Source: Schoenoplectus triqueter | Taxonomy: Eukaryota; Streptophyta; Magnoliopsida; Poales; Cyperaceae | Assembly (NCBI GenBank): GCA_964058805.1 | Contig: CAXKVV010000572.1 | Coordinates: 1-45,778, forward strand | Reading direction: 5' to 3' | Length of the DNA: 45,778 nt | Shown here: positions 12,801 through 22,990 of the stretch, piece after piece | Numbering within the stretch: the first letter of the stretch is position 1 | Layout of the letters: each line of letters opens with the position of its first letter | Notes under the pieces: model-generated | What the model saw: only the letters and a program-made list of their open reading frames with translations | Database searches by the model: none | What the model was told of the DNA's origin: nothing | Made by a program: the position numbers and the translations under genes

Positions 12801-13406
12801 TTTTTTATGAGTCTTCACTTGGCTGTCACTCCAGGGCTAGTATGTTGCTTTTACTTTCTTAAGCCCTTAATTATGTTCTCCAATTTTGTTGCTAAAATAC
12901 TCTTCCTTTGACCAGGACACTAATCCAAATAACTTGGTTGCTTGCACTACCTTCTATTCGGAAAGCACCCGGGCTTTGCTTTGCTTGGTAAATTAAAATA
13001 TTTTTCTATATTTTTTTTCTAAAACAAGATTTGCTAGTTTTGCTGATCTCTACTTTTTAATTTTTATTGATTTCACTCTCTTACTATAGGTACGGATCGA
13101 AACTGACCCATCAGACAGAACACAGCTACGCATGACACTTGCCTCCGGAGATCCTTCATTAACATATGAGTACGTCTCTATGGCCTTCTTCATTACTTTC
13201 TTAGCAGGTTTTGATGTGTAGCTTATGCAAATGTGCTTATTATTAGGTTGAAAGAATTCATTAAAGAGCATTTGATCAACATTCCCATAACTGTGCCATC
13301 CTCACCTGTGGCTCGTCCTGTGGGACCTGTTCCAGTTCAGCCACAATCTCCCCAGACTCCGGCTAGATATAATGATCCCGGTGCCATGCTTGCTGGTCTT
13401 CTATAA
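3895..13406 (+). CDS. AP2A: AP-2 complex subunit alpha (alpha-adaptin)
   Basis: Large subunit of the AP-2 clathrin adaptor, which selects cargo and binds PI(4,5)P2 at the plasma membrane during endocytosis. Exons by homology and GT-AG sites: 3895-4026, 5125-5256, 5762-5887, 6377-6439, 6527-6624, 7145-7352, 7735-7806, 7883-7975, 8294-8395, 8476-8573, 8737-8818, 8929-9017, 9110-9215, 9311-9376, 9980-10086, 10203-10307, 10390-10510, 10630-10812, 10912-11298, 11661-11741, 11818-11982, 12190-12276, 12368-12493, 12759-12839, 12916-12987, 13090-13169, 13247-13406. They sum to 3222 nt, giving 1073 residues with no internal stop. The N-terminus has [19 protein letters not shown]. The trunk covers about residues 1-660. 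A Pro/Glu/Val-rich hinge with DLLVDLLGP covers about 662-790. The appendage (ear) is about 790-1073 and ends AMLAGLL. The family is usually near 1010 residues, and the extra length is in the hinge. The start is the first ATG, 5 codons before GMRGLS-type starts. The gene looks functional. Confidence 0.95.
4027..5124 (+). other. AP-2 alpha intron 1
   Basis: This 1.1-kb AT-rich intron directly follows the first coding exon. I see no coding segment, repeat structure or foldback in it. Long first introns can carry regulatory sequence, but none can be named here. Confidence 0.7.
5338..5718 (+). mobile_element. Foldback MITE in AP-2 alpha intron 2
   Basis: Inverted arms of about 110 bp: the left arm begins ctatggtactatgcatag at 5344 and the right arm ends with its exact complement at 5711, with diverged pairing further in. 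Each end contains the palindrome CTATGCATAG (5352-5361 and 5693-5702). The right terminus read inward is gagtaagcctatggt, matching the ends of the elements at 15330 and 44696. The flanks show only a weak possible 9-bp duplication. It ends 43 bp before AP-2 alpha exon 3 (starts 5762). Confidence 0.8.
7014..7046. repeat. GT/GA microsatellite in intron
   Basis: A short (GT)n run followed by (GA)n-rich sequence in the intron before AP-2 alpha exon 6. Confidence 0.7.
7502..7530. repeat. (CA)n microsatellite in intron
   Basis: A run of about 13 CA units in the intron between AP-2 alpha exons 6 and 7. Confidence 0.9.
9704..9755. repeat. (CAA)n followed by a SINE-like remnant
   Basis: Six CAA units run into aaagcctttaatgccaaat. 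From memory this resembles a widespread plant SINE end of the form aacaacaacaacaaagcc. The match is short and from memory, so it is tentative. Confidence 0.35.
9814..9843. repeat. (GAT)10 microsatellite
   Basis: Ten GAT units, followed by imperfect gataat repeats to about 9920, within AP-2 alpha intron 14. Confidence 0.9.
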
Positions 13407-13900
13407 CATTTTTCATCAAGCAGTAACATCCTCGATATATCATACAGCATTTCAAATGTGATGCTATGATTAACTTACCTGGTGCCAATGCTGATTCATT
13501 TGTCGAAAGGGTTTCATGCAAGGGGATGGCAGTGTAAAGACAATTTTGTTAAGGCCCTTTTATAGTATGCCGGAATGTTGTTTTGATTCTTTGGGGCCAT
13601 TTGTTGTAAGGTCCCGAGTAATAGAGGTGTCATCATTGTGTGCATGCTTGCTTTCTATCTTTTCCTCTTTATTTCTCTTGTGTACCATAGGGTTTGTGCA
13701 TGAGGTAGTTTGTTAGCTTTTTGTGTGATCATCTTTTCTTCCTGGTTCAACCATTGTAAAAGCTTTTATTTTGTGTTGCACCATTGTTTGTATTCATAAA
13801 ATTGTAGGAGAAACATAGGGCAATGAGTTATTTGTACATCTGTAGTGATCCTGTAAAGTTTTTGCATGTTAAGTTCAATAATTTGGCATGTCACTCTGTA
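13407..13900 (+). other. AP-2 alpha 3' UTR and downstream region
   Basis: T-rich sequence typical of a plant 3' UTR follows the stop codon. Several weak AATAAA-like motifs occur, for example ttcataaaa near 13794 and gttcaataa near 13873. The true cleavage site cannot be fixed by reading. Confidence 0.5.
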
Positions 13901-14984
13901 TTTATGTTAAATTAATTACATAGATTTAAAGCAATCTCATCATTATGTGCTTAAAGCAAATACTACAATACCGTATTGCAGTTGTAATCTACCTGGGCTC
14001 TTGATCCTAACTATAAGCTTTGATTTTGTATATGTGTGATCTGCGGGGTCTCTGAATGATCAAAGCTAAGCTGTTTCCAGCGATTTAACTATTGATGGTG
14101 GTGTAGAGTAGTAATTGACAATTACTGACAGCTTAGCATCTGTTTATTTTCTTATCTCTGCCGTTGAGAAACATTTTGCTACTTGGTATAAATTTGTCCA
14201 GAGCTTCCAAGTATGCTTTTAATATGAATGATTTCACATTGGAACGAAAAGAAATTGAGTGTAAGGCTATTGGAATGTCCTGAATCCAAATTATTAAAAA
14301 CCAATTTCATTATAGGCGATGTCTCTACATATTGAAGTTATGAACTCAAACTCATTCAACATAAAAATCGAAGTGGGGAAAAAAAAATGAACATTTCAAT
14401 TTAAGTTTTATGTGTTTACTTTTTCATCATTCTTTTATCATTTGACTTTATACCAAATAAACGAAATTTTCAGATCCGACATATACTTGTGATGTTAAAA
14501 TTGATTTGAACCTCACAAAAAGCATCTTATCTGTTCACGTGCAATCGTTTCTTTCCTGGTAGCAGCAGCTTACGAGTTACGACCCACACTGAATTTTTAA
14601 TATGGGACGTATGATACGGTTTAAGAAAATAATAATAATAATTGCACACTGAATTTGAAAAAGTACAGAGCTACAATAATTAATTGCATGAGGATAAATG
14701 ACTAGCAACGTTTGTTGTCCTAATATATTAATATTGGTGATTTCGTGGCTGAAAGAGACGGGAGCCCCCTAGATCTAAACTGTCACTGTATTAACTGTTT
14801 TGCCCATAATATCAATCTATAAATTATTTTTTGAATTTATTTAAAAACTCATTATCAATATATTTTTTTTAAAATAACCATTATCAGATCCCTCCCAAAT
14901 TTTATAAGAGTTTCGGCAGTTAATTCTAGAACTGCGTCGAATCAATGATTATGTATGCACCAACAAATATATATTGAGAGCAAA
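13901..14984. other. Intergenic AT-rich spacer
   Basis: I see no gene, RNA or clear transposon structure here. Confidence 0.6.
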
Positions 14985-15290
14985 AAGAAGTTTTGCTTCA
15001 GTTTCAAATCTCATATATCGAGAGCTCGAAATATCAATCTAATTAGTTCACAATAATTTAGATATTAAAAATTTATTTAATACCAAATTTTACTATTTTT
15101 GGAGCTTTATAACTATTTTTTATTTTTGAAATATGATAATTTTTTAGATGCACTTATCATTATTTTATTATTATTTTTGGGGCATTTTTTAAAAATCCTA
15201 TAAAAATAGTTAAAAATCTCCAAATATAATCAAATTTGATATTAAATAAGTTTTCAATATCTAGATTATTGTGGCTCCAAATGTAATCAA
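14985..15290. mobile_element. Decayed foldback MITE
   Basis: Imperfect arms 15049-15123 and 15201-15275 are complementary (for example ttcacaataatttagatatt on the left against aatatctagattattgtgg on the right). Sequence before the left arm (ttttgcttcag, then tctcatatatcgagag) resembles the subterminal part of the intact element at 15330. It is therefore probably an older relative of that element. Confidence 0.55.
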
Positions 15291-15329
15291 ATTTGTGTGT
15301 GTGTGTGTATGTATATATATATATATATA

Positions 15330-15727
15330 GAGTAATGCTATGGTGCTTCGCGAAGCAAAAATTTTTTTGTGCTTCGCGTCCGTATCTCGAATTTAAAAGT
15401 TCAAACGGCCGATCCAAACCGTTGAGCATCATCTTCATATTGAAATATCCTTGGAGATCAAATTTTATATTTTTTTGAATTTTTTTGATATTTTTTAGAT
15501 GGGTACAAAGTCGCTTGTTTTGAATGGTGCAGAAATCTTTAGATCAACAAACTTTGTACCCATCTAAAAAATATCAAAAAAATTCAAAAAAATATAAAAT
15601 TTGATTTCCAAGGATATTTCAATATGAAGATGATGTTCAATGGTTTGGATCGGCCGTTTGAACTTTTAAATTCGAGATACGGACGCGAAGCACAAAATTT
15701 TTTTTGCTTCGCGAAGCACCATAGCAT

Positions 15728-15731
<4 letters not shown>
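15330..15731. mobile_element. Foldback MITE with near-perfect arms
   Basis: The element starts gagtaatgctatggt and ends in the complement accatagcattact. Arms of about 185 bp are nearly identical, leaving a short loop around 15510-15550, so the single strand would form a long hairpin. Each terminus carries a second small palindrome GCTTCGCGAAGC (15345-15356, 15706-15717). Both flanks are TA microsatellite, consistent with insertion into a TA tract, so a target duplication cannot be distinguished. There is no coding capacity. Short open frames on both strands are reflections of the arms. Confidence 0.9.

Positions 15732-15775
<44 letters not shown>
15732..15775. repeat. (TA)n microsatellite
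   Basis: About 21 TA units lie against the right end of the foldback element. A shorter TA run and a GT run lie at its left end (15293-15329). Confidence 0.9.
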
Positions 15776-15776
<1 letters not shown>

Positions 15777-16010
15777 TTATGATGTTTTTGCAAAGCAAAA
15801 AAATATTATTAATTTACGTTAAGATTTCATATTCTGAGGTCTCAAATGGTCAATCTAAGTTGCTCAATAATTTATGCATGTTAAAATCTTAAGGGATATT
15901 AAATTTCATAATTTTTTGAGCTTTCTAACTATATTTAAATTATTTTGAAAAACAGTCTTAAAATAGATTATTTTTAAAAATTCATGATATTTTGAGCTAG
16001 CTCTTAGATT
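15776..16010. mobile_element. One-armed relic of a foldback MITE
   Basis: The segment begins ggcttatgatgtttttgcaa, then gcaaaaa. It follows the same order of motifs as one arm of the 15330 element: subterminal near-palindrome, then a ctcaaatggtcaatc segment, then a gctcaataa segment. The matching arm is lost or too diverged to see. Confidence 0.4.
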
Positions 16011-16176
16011 ATTAGTGTAGATTTTTTTAATAGTGAATTTGTTTAAGCAAAAATTTCAACAAAAAAGAGATGAAATGCTTCTCCAGTTGAATCAAAATGG
16101 ACAGCATAATAATGGGCCATTGGGCCTAGACTAACTGTAATCTCAAACAAAAAAATGGAATATATATATTGCATTT

Positions 16177-16433
16177 TGTTATAAAATTAATGATAGATGT
16201 TTCACCTCCTCTCATTCTTCCACCTCCTCCCATAATGATAGAAGTTTTTCATTCTCTTTACATTCTCTTTAATTCTAGATTTAATTTTGTATTAATTTTC
16301 TCTTTTATTATATGATATTTCTCTAGCCTATAAATAGAGACTTGTATGTTGTTGATGGGATATAGATCTCTAGATGAGATAATATAAAAATAAAATTTTA
16401 GCCTCTCATAACTTTTATCTTTATTTTATAACA
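16177..16433. mobile_element. Solo LTR, 257 bp
   Basis: The termini are an 11-bp perfect inverted repeat, TGTTATAAAAT at the start and ATTTTATAACA at the end. The 5-bp flanks are identical (CATTT at 16172-16176 and 16434-16438), the target duplication expected of LTR integration. A good TATA box (cctataaatagagac near 16328) lies inside. No internal domain remains, so it is a recombination-derived solo LTR or a short non-autonomous element. The TATA box suggests plus orientation. Confidence 0.85.
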
Positions 16434-16438
16434 CATTT

Positions 16439-17017
16439 AAATATTTAAGTGTGATGTTGATTATGATTAAGAAGACTTGAAGAGCCACTTCTGTCAATTC
16501 TCTATTTTTTTTATTTTATTTACCAAAATAAAAAACATATCTGGTCGTTCTGACTACTTAACATTGTCAATAGAGAATCCTTCTTTTTATTTGAGAAATG
16601 GATATGTGTGCATATATTTTTACTTTCTACTCCAGTAATAATTTGTTGCGCCCCTCTTTTATGGTTTCTTGGTTCTTGGTTCAGCTGTGCTCCTGTTTTA
16701 TTTAATTCAATTGTTTTGTTTTGTTTTGTTTTGTTTTTCTTCATTTTTCTGGCTTGCTTGCTGAGTTGAAACAAGTATAAGAGTTCATCATGGACCAGAT
16801 TGACAAAGGACTTGCCAATGGGCTAAGAGCCCATTTTGGTCATTCTATGTCAATTTATTTGTACGGACGATTGCATATTTAATATGTTTAATATTTTTTT
16901 AATTTTAAAATTTTCAAACATCACTTATATTAGTAAAATTTAGCAAGAAAAAATACACTACAATACTCTTTTGGCAATTGGCATGCCATCTGATTCTGAC
17001 CCTTTTTTTTTCTGATT
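16439..17017. other. LSU 3' flank / intergenic
   Basis: AT-rich sequence downstream of the minus-strand LSU gene, including five ttttg repeats near 16714-16738. No gene is recognised. Confidence 0.5.
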
Positions 17018-17374
17018 TTAATTCCTTGTATTATCACCTGACTCGCCATTAGCCCATTTCCTTGGTGACGCTGACGCACCACTCACTCTCCTTCCAGGCT
17101 CCAGCTGAACAATCGAATTGGTGGATCTCAGCAATCCAAGAGCAGCAGCGAGCTGCTCAGAAAGCTCCTTCACATGTAGCTGATATGCACGAGCCTGTTC
17201 CATGGCCTCTGCCTCGAGCTCCCCCATCTGAAAGCAGAGCCGTTCCTCGGCCTCCTCGACAAAATGTAGATGCACACGTGTGCGCTTAAGCTCTGCTGTT
17301 AGCACCTCCTCCCTCTCTTTAAATTCTCTCAGTTGATTCTCAAGTTGTGTGTTTCTGCTCATCAGTTCCTCCAT
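17018..17374 (-). CDS. LSU-family protein (RESPONSE TO LOW SULFUR)
   Basis: A single-exon gene of 118 residues. The core VEEAEERLCFQMGELEAEA followed by EQARAY is the family signature known from Arabidopsis LSU1-4 (AEEAEERLCSQL...ELEAE...DQAR). The N-terminal two thirds is an uninterrupted heptad-like coiled coil (MEELMSRNTQLENQLREFKE), as in the family. LSU proteins are small, plant-specific interaction hubs induced by sulfur starvation and other stress, and they have no enzymatic domain. This one is longer than the usual 90-100 residues because of a Ser/Pro/Arg-rich tail after about residue 85. The region is markedly less AT-rich than its surroundings. The start is the first Met of the coiled coil. 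The copia rearrangement begins 474 bp upstream of the start codon, which could affect its promoter. Confidence 0.85.
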   Translation of the reverse strand: MEELMSRNTQLENQLREFKEREEVLTAELKRTRVHLHFVEEAEERLCFQMGELEAEAMEQARAYQLHVKELSEQLAAALGLLRSTNSIVQLEPGRRVSGASASPRKWANGESGDNTRN

Positions 17375-17847
17375 CTCTCAGTTGTAGTTATTCTGCTTTG
17401 CTTAGATTCTCCCAATTCTGTCTGATAGGCAAATTTAAAATTGAAATGTTAGCTTCTGAGTTATGGGTTCTTATAGGAATGATGGGAGGAATACATGCTG
17501 AGGTTGTCTCCGCCTTTGAAGGAATCACGGTTAATTATTAATTAATATCCTATGATCCTATCCTAGAGCATTTGCTGGAATTTACATTGCGTGTGCACTA
17601 GTTGATCAGCGGACCCCACAAAGATAAAGAGGCAAAGTATAGTGGACACCACGCCAATAGAGCTTTCCTTGGCAATCTGCATCAATGGATTTATTCCGGA
17701 TTTCCTGGAAACTAGAAAATGGTCCTTTTGTTTGGGGGTCTAGGTAACAACGAGCCACTTGATCAATTTGTATACAAAATCACAAACGTGACATGTAAAA
17801 CTACAATTTTATAAATCGAAAATTCACCAGTAATATGGTGATTCAAA
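17375..17847 (-). promoter_or_regulatory. LSU upstream region
   Basis: About 470 bp between the LSU start codon and the inverted copia LTR. It presumably holds the 5' UTR and core promoter. I cannot assign a TATA box or a sulfur-response element. No COG6 remnant is recognisable here, although COG6 continues on the other side of the copia insertion. Confidence 0.4.
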
Positions 17848-18397
17848 TGAGAGAATAAGAAATTGGTAGATAAATGAGAAAAGATAAAAGAAATATGGAT
17901 AAAAAAACTAAATATTTTTTATTGATTATTATAACTTTCTTACTTATAAAATAACAGAATATAATTCTTTATATAGCCTAAATATCTGAAAAGAATCTAA
18001 AAATTTGTAATAAAAACATATAATAAAAGTAGAATTCTAAACATCACCTTTTCAGCTGATATCATTTCACTAAAATCGTCATAACTCTCTGTAGGGAACT
18101 CCAAACGACTTGACATTTGAGTCATTGAAAACTAGACTTCAAAAGCTTTTCATCCATAGGTTATACACTAAATTTCATATCTATTTGCCCCCCTTCAAAT
18201 ATTATCCTTAATCAGCCTTAAAATTCTATCAAAGTGCTGAAGCCAAAGAGTCTCCCTTTATTTTCTAATTTATTTAACTTTAATACTAAAATTAAGTTTA
18301 TCTTTCAATACCCCCTCTTAAACTTAATTTTTTTTCATCCTTCATGCCTAGAAGCTTCTTGAATTTTTCAAACTTCATGGTTGACAATGGTTTTGTG
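17848..18397 (-). mobile_element. Inverted copia fragment: LTR plus 3' end of internal region
   Basis: Reverse complement of the family's LTR (17848-18310), joined to the polypurine tract (ccccctc at 18311) and about 80 bp of the pol 3' end (to 18397). It is the mirror image of 22905-23448 with scattered differences. It lies head to head against a short forward copy of the same 3' end, so LTR-3' end-3' end-LTR forms a large inverted repeat around 18398. Confidence 0.8.
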
Positions 18398-18457
18398 CCT
18401 CTTAAACTTAATTTTGTTTTCATGAAGGATGAAAAAGAAATTAATTTTAAGAGGGGG
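18398..18457 (+). repeat. Palindromic junction with forward copy of copia 3' end
   Basis: A minus-oriented piece (cctcttaaacttaattt, 18398-18414) faces a plus-oriented piece (atgaaggatgaaaaagaaat to aagaggggg, 18422-18457). Both come from the last codons and polypurine tract of the same copia family. The LTR at 18458 is thus preceded by an internal 3' end, not by host DNA. Confidence 0.75.
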
Positions 18458-18903
18458 TGTTGAAAGATAAACTTAATTTTAATATTAAAGTTAAATAAAT
18501 TATGAAATAAAGGGAGACTCTTTGGCTTTAGCACTTTGGCAGAATTTTAAGGCTGATTAATGAAAACATTTGAATGGGCAAATGGACGTGTAATTTAGTA
18601 TATGACCTATGGATGGAAAGCTCTTGAAGTCTAGTTTCCAATGGTTTAAATTCCAAGTCGTGTGGAGTTCCCTATAGAGAGTTATGACGATTTTAGTGAA
18701 AGGGTGTCAGCTGAAAGGGTGTTGTTTAGAATTCTATTTTTATTATGAATTTCTAGAGTCTTCTCAGATGTTTATGTTATATAAAAAGTTGTATTATGTT
18801 GTTTTGCAAGCAAAGTTATAAGAGTCAATAGAAAATATTTGCTTATTTTTATCCATCTTTCTCTTATCTTTTCTCATTTATCTACCAACCTCTAATTCTA
18901 TCA
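18458..18903 (+). repeat. 5' LTR of copia element
   Basis: TGTTGAAAG to TTCTATCA, 446 bp, paired with the LTR at 22985-23448. A TATA-like tatataaaaag lies near 18778. The two LTRs differ by many substitutions and an indel (446 against 464 bp), so the insertion is not recent. Confidence 0.9.
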
Positions 18904-18906
18904 GAT

Positions 18907-18920
18907 TGGTATCAGAGCAA
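18907..18920 (+). other. Primer-binding site (initiator tRNA-Met)
   Basis: TGGTATCAGAGCAA starts 3 bp after the LTR end. It is complementary to the 3' end of plant initiator tRNA-Met, the usual primer of copia elements. Confidence 0.9.
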
Positions 18921-18927
18921 GGTTCAA

Positions 18928-19772
18928 ATGACCACAAAAACCTCAAATATTTCCTTCCAATATTTAGTTCTAACCAAAACCAATTATGATAAATGGTCGC
19001 TGCGAATGAAGGCTATCATTGGCGCTCATGGCTTGTGAGACATTGTCGAGAAGGGATACGAAACCTCCGAAGACGAGATCGTTCTTACGGTAGCTCAAAT
19101 AGCGGCACTGCAAAAGAAGAGAAAAGACGATCAACGCGCTATAAGTATCATTCATCAAGGCATGGATGACGACATGTTCGAGAAGATTGCCAATGAGACG
19201 CGAGCAAAAGATGCATGGGAGATTCTAAGAAATTCAGTGGTTGGAGATGAAAAAGTGAAGAAGGTGCGGCTTCAAACTTTAAGAGCCGAGTTTGAGTCGA
19301 TTGTGATGAAGGAGAGTGAGTCGATAAGAGACTACTTCACACGAGTATTGGCGGAGGCCAATCAAATGAAGAAGCTTGGTGAAAAGATAGAAGATGTGAG
19401 AGTAGTAGAGAAGATTTTGCGATCTTTCAATCTGAAATTCAACCATATTGTGGTGGCAATTGAAGAATCGAAGGACCTTGAGTCCATGACAGTTGATGAG
19501 TTGAATGAGTCAACAAGAGCAGGTGGATAAAAAGAATGGAGATAAGCTAACAAGAGCCGGTGAATCAAGCATTGCAAGCAAGATTTTTCTTTAATCAAAA
19601 GGGAAACGACAAAGGAGGCCGAGGTCAAGGACGAGGAAGAGGCCGAGATCGAGGCCGTGGACGCGGCCAAGGACGAGGAGAAGGTCGTGGACAAGGTGAA
19701 AATGATGAAAGAAGTAACAACAAGAATAACAATACACGCGGTAGAGGACGCGGTCGTGGAAGAGGCGGCTGA
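18928..19772 (+). pseudogene. Copia gag
   Basis: Starts MTTKTSNISFQYLVLTK, then NYDKWSLRMKAIIGAHGL with an in-frame TGA where family members have Trp (GLWD). The longest surviving piece is 19162-19530 (UBN2-type gag, [20 protein letters not shown]), ending in a stop. It is followed by a Gly/Arg-rich stretch (19600-19770) typical of the region before the zinc knuckle. The knuckle itself (CYNYDKYGHYASEC) reads near 19793-19840. Confidence 0.85.
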
Positions 19773-22700
19773 TCAAATAGGTACAATGTTGATTGTTATA
19801 ATTATGATAAATATGGTCATTATGCAAGTGAATGTTATTTCGAGAAGAAGGTGGAGGAGAATGCTAATTTTATAGCCAAGGAGGAAATCGAGAATAATGA
19901 TGTGGTGTTATTGGCCAACAAGGAGAACAATCCCGGGAAGGAGAATGTTTGGTACCTCGACACGGGTGCAAGCAACCACATGTGCGGCTACAAGCATATG
20001 TTCACCGAATTAAAGGAAGTAGCAAATGGTCATGTTTCTTTTGGTGATGCCTCCAAAGTGCGTGTAGAAGGTGAAGATAATATTTTGATTAAGTTAAAAT
20101 ATGGGACGCAAAAGTTTATTTCAAGTGTTTATTATGTCCCGCAAATGAAGAGTAACATTTTGAGTTTGAGACAATTATTGGAACGTGGTTACACGGTGTT
20201 TATGAAAGACTGATCTCTTTATTTACGAGATAATAGTAATCGATTAATAATCCAAGTTGAGATGGCCAATAATAGAATATTTAAATTGAATTTGATGAAT
20301 ATTGAGGCAACATGTTTAAAGGCTTGTGTAGAAGACAAAAAATGGTTGTGGCATTTAAGATTTGGTCACAAGAATTTTGGAGGACTAAAAGAAATGGCTA
20401 GTAAGAAGATGATGCGGGGATTGCCATCAATTGATTCTCATGATAAGTTTTGTGAATGGTGTGTGATTGACAAGCATCCAAGAAATAATTTTCCAAAGAT
20501 GACGGAATGTCGAGCAAAGAAACCTCTCGAGTTGGTGCATACCGACATTTATGGACCGATCAAGCCGAACTCAATTGGTGAAAATTGGTATTTCATAACC
20601 TTTATTGATGATTTTTCTCGTAAAACTTAGGTTTATTTCTTGAAACAAAAATCGGAGGCTTTTGCAATTTTTAAAACATTTAAAGTTTTTGTTGAGAAGC
20701 AAAGTGATTTTTATATCAAGGTTTTGAGATCAGATCGAGGCAGTGAATTTATTTCGGCTGCATTTAACTCTTTTTGTGAAGAACATAGTATTCGGCGTCA
20801 CTTGACGGCGCCATACTCGCCACAACAAAATGGAGTCGCGGAGCGCAAGAACCGGACCATTCTCGACATGATTTGAAGTATGCTTAAGAGCAAGAACATG
20901 CCAAAAGATTTTTGGGTGGAGGCGGTAGATTGTGCCGTTTATTTATTAAATCGATGCAAGACATCAAGCTTGGAGAATATAATACCACAAGAGGCATGGA
21001 GTGGTTTTAAGCCTTCAGTATCACATTTGAAAGTATTCGGTAGCGTAGCATATGCGCACATACCGGACCAAAAGTGTGTGAGATTGTATGATAAAAGTTT
21101 AAAGTTGATCTTTATTGGGTATGGTGAGAGGTCTAAAGCATATAAATTTTTTGATCCCACTAACAAAAAGATGCATATTAGTCGTGATGTACAGGTGAAC
21201 GAATAAGCGATGTGGGATTGGAGCACAATGATGGAGATTTGTCATGAGAAGACAAGAAATGAGATGCACACACCGATGAGCATTCCATGCAACAATGATG
21301 AAGATGTGCCACCAATTACATCACATGAAGCATCTTCATCGGATGATGAGATGAGAACCCCTAAAATAAGGAGCATCCATGACTTGTACGAGGCGACAAG
21401 TGAGTTACATTTGGTGTGTCTCTTGGCTCAATGCGACAACATCTCCTTTGAAGGGGTGATTAAAGATGACAAATGATGAGCCGCCATGGATGATGAGATA
21501 CATGCAATCGAGAAGAACGACACTTGGGAGCTCACCTCTCTTCCCAGAGGTCATAAAGCAATCGGTGTCAAATGGGTGTATAAGAAGAAGATGAACCCTC
21601 AAGATGAAGTTGAGAAGTACAAAGCAAGATTAGTGGCGAAGGGCTACAAGCAACAAGCCGGTGTCGACTATGAGGAGGTTTTTTTACCGGTGGCTCGAAT
21701 GGAGACCATTCGATTTTTAATTGCTCTTGCAGCTCAATCAAAATGGTGCATTTATCAAATGGATGTGAAGTAAACATTTCTTAATGGTGTGTTGGAAGAA
21801 GAAGTATACATTGAGCAGCCTCTCGGGTATTTGAAAGAAGGCGGTGAAGGTAAAGTTTTAAAATTAAAGAAGGCTTTGTATGGTTTGAAGTAAGCTCCTA
21901 GAGCTTGGAATATCCGAATTGATCAATACTTTAAATCACACGGTTTTGTGCAATGCCCTTATGAACATGCATTATATGTGAATATTAAAAATGGAGACAT
22001 GTTGATTGTATCTTTGTATGTTGATGACTTAATTTTTATGGGTAGTAGCGGTGCAATGATTGATGAGTTCAAAAGGGCCATGAAGAAAGAGTTTGAAATG
22101 ACCGATTTGGGACTTATGTCCTATTTTTTTGGTCTTGAGATAAAGCAAGAAGATGAAGGAATTTTTGTTTCTCAAGAGGGTTATGCAAAAAAATTTTTGA
22201 AAAGATTCAAGATGGAGGATTGCAAGCCGGTTAGCACACCGGTTGATTGTGATGTGAAGTTATCTCGGCATGACAAAGGGAAGGTAGTTGATGTGACTTT
22301 ATACAAAAGTATAGTTTGTAGCTTGAGGTATTTGACATGCACTAGACCGGATATTTTATATGCGATCGGCTTAATAAGTCGGTACATGAAGGAGCCGAGA
22401 GCGACGCATTGGAAGACTATCAAACGAATTCTTCGTTACATCCGAGGTACTCTATCACTTAGTTTGTTTTATGATTATTCCGCTAATAAGTTTGCAATTT
22501 TCGGCTATTCAGATAGTGATTGGGGCAGAGATACCGATGATAGAAAGAGCACCTCTGACTTTCATTTTACATGGGAGATACGACATTCACTTGGCTATCA
22601 AAGAAGTAACCAATTGTGGCACTTTCGACATGTGAGGCAGAATATGTCGCGGCAGCGACATGCGTGTACCATGCAATTTGGCTAAGAAGATTACTCAAGG

Positions 22701-22990
22701 AGATCAATCTCACTCGAGATGTGGCTACACCAATTTATTTGGATAGCAAGTCGGCAATCGAGTTGGCAAAAAATCCAGTCCATCATGAAAGAAGCAAACA
22801 TATCGATGTGAAATTTTATTTTATGCGAGAGGAAGTAAAGAAAAAGAATGTCGAGTTGATACATGTGACTAGTGAAGACCAAGTGGCGAATATTTTCACA
22901 AAACCATTGCCAACCATGAAGTTTGAAAAATTCAAGAAACTTCTAGACATGAAGGATAAAAAAGAAATTAAGTTTAAGAGGGGGTGTTGA
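19773..22990 (+). pseudogene. Copia pol (protease, integrase, RT, RNase H)
   Basis: All domains are in one order and largely one frame but interrupted. Protease has WYLDTGASNHM (about 19950). GAG-pre-integrase has LWHLRFGHKNFGGL. The integrase core shows HTDIYGP, the DD35E Asp in RSDRGSEF and Glu in NGVAERKNR. Reverse transcriptase has [19 protein letters not shown] and the catalytic YVDDLIF (about 22020). RNase H includes STCEAEYVAAATC and the tail DVKFYFMREEVKKK. Stops interrupt at about 20212, 20628, 20874, 21204, 21474 (just before RT), 21771 and 21890. Several replace Trp, Gln or Arg codons. The copy cannot encode an active polyprotein. Confidence 0.9.

Noticed and set aside
15160..15793. 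Near-identical open frames on opposite strands (RPYLEFKSSNGRSKPL)
   Set aside because: They are mirror translations of the two arms of the foldback MITE, not genes.
17062..17289. Plus-strand open frame across the LSU locus
   Set aside because: It is the antisense of the LSU coiled-coil frame. The minus-strand product has the family signature.
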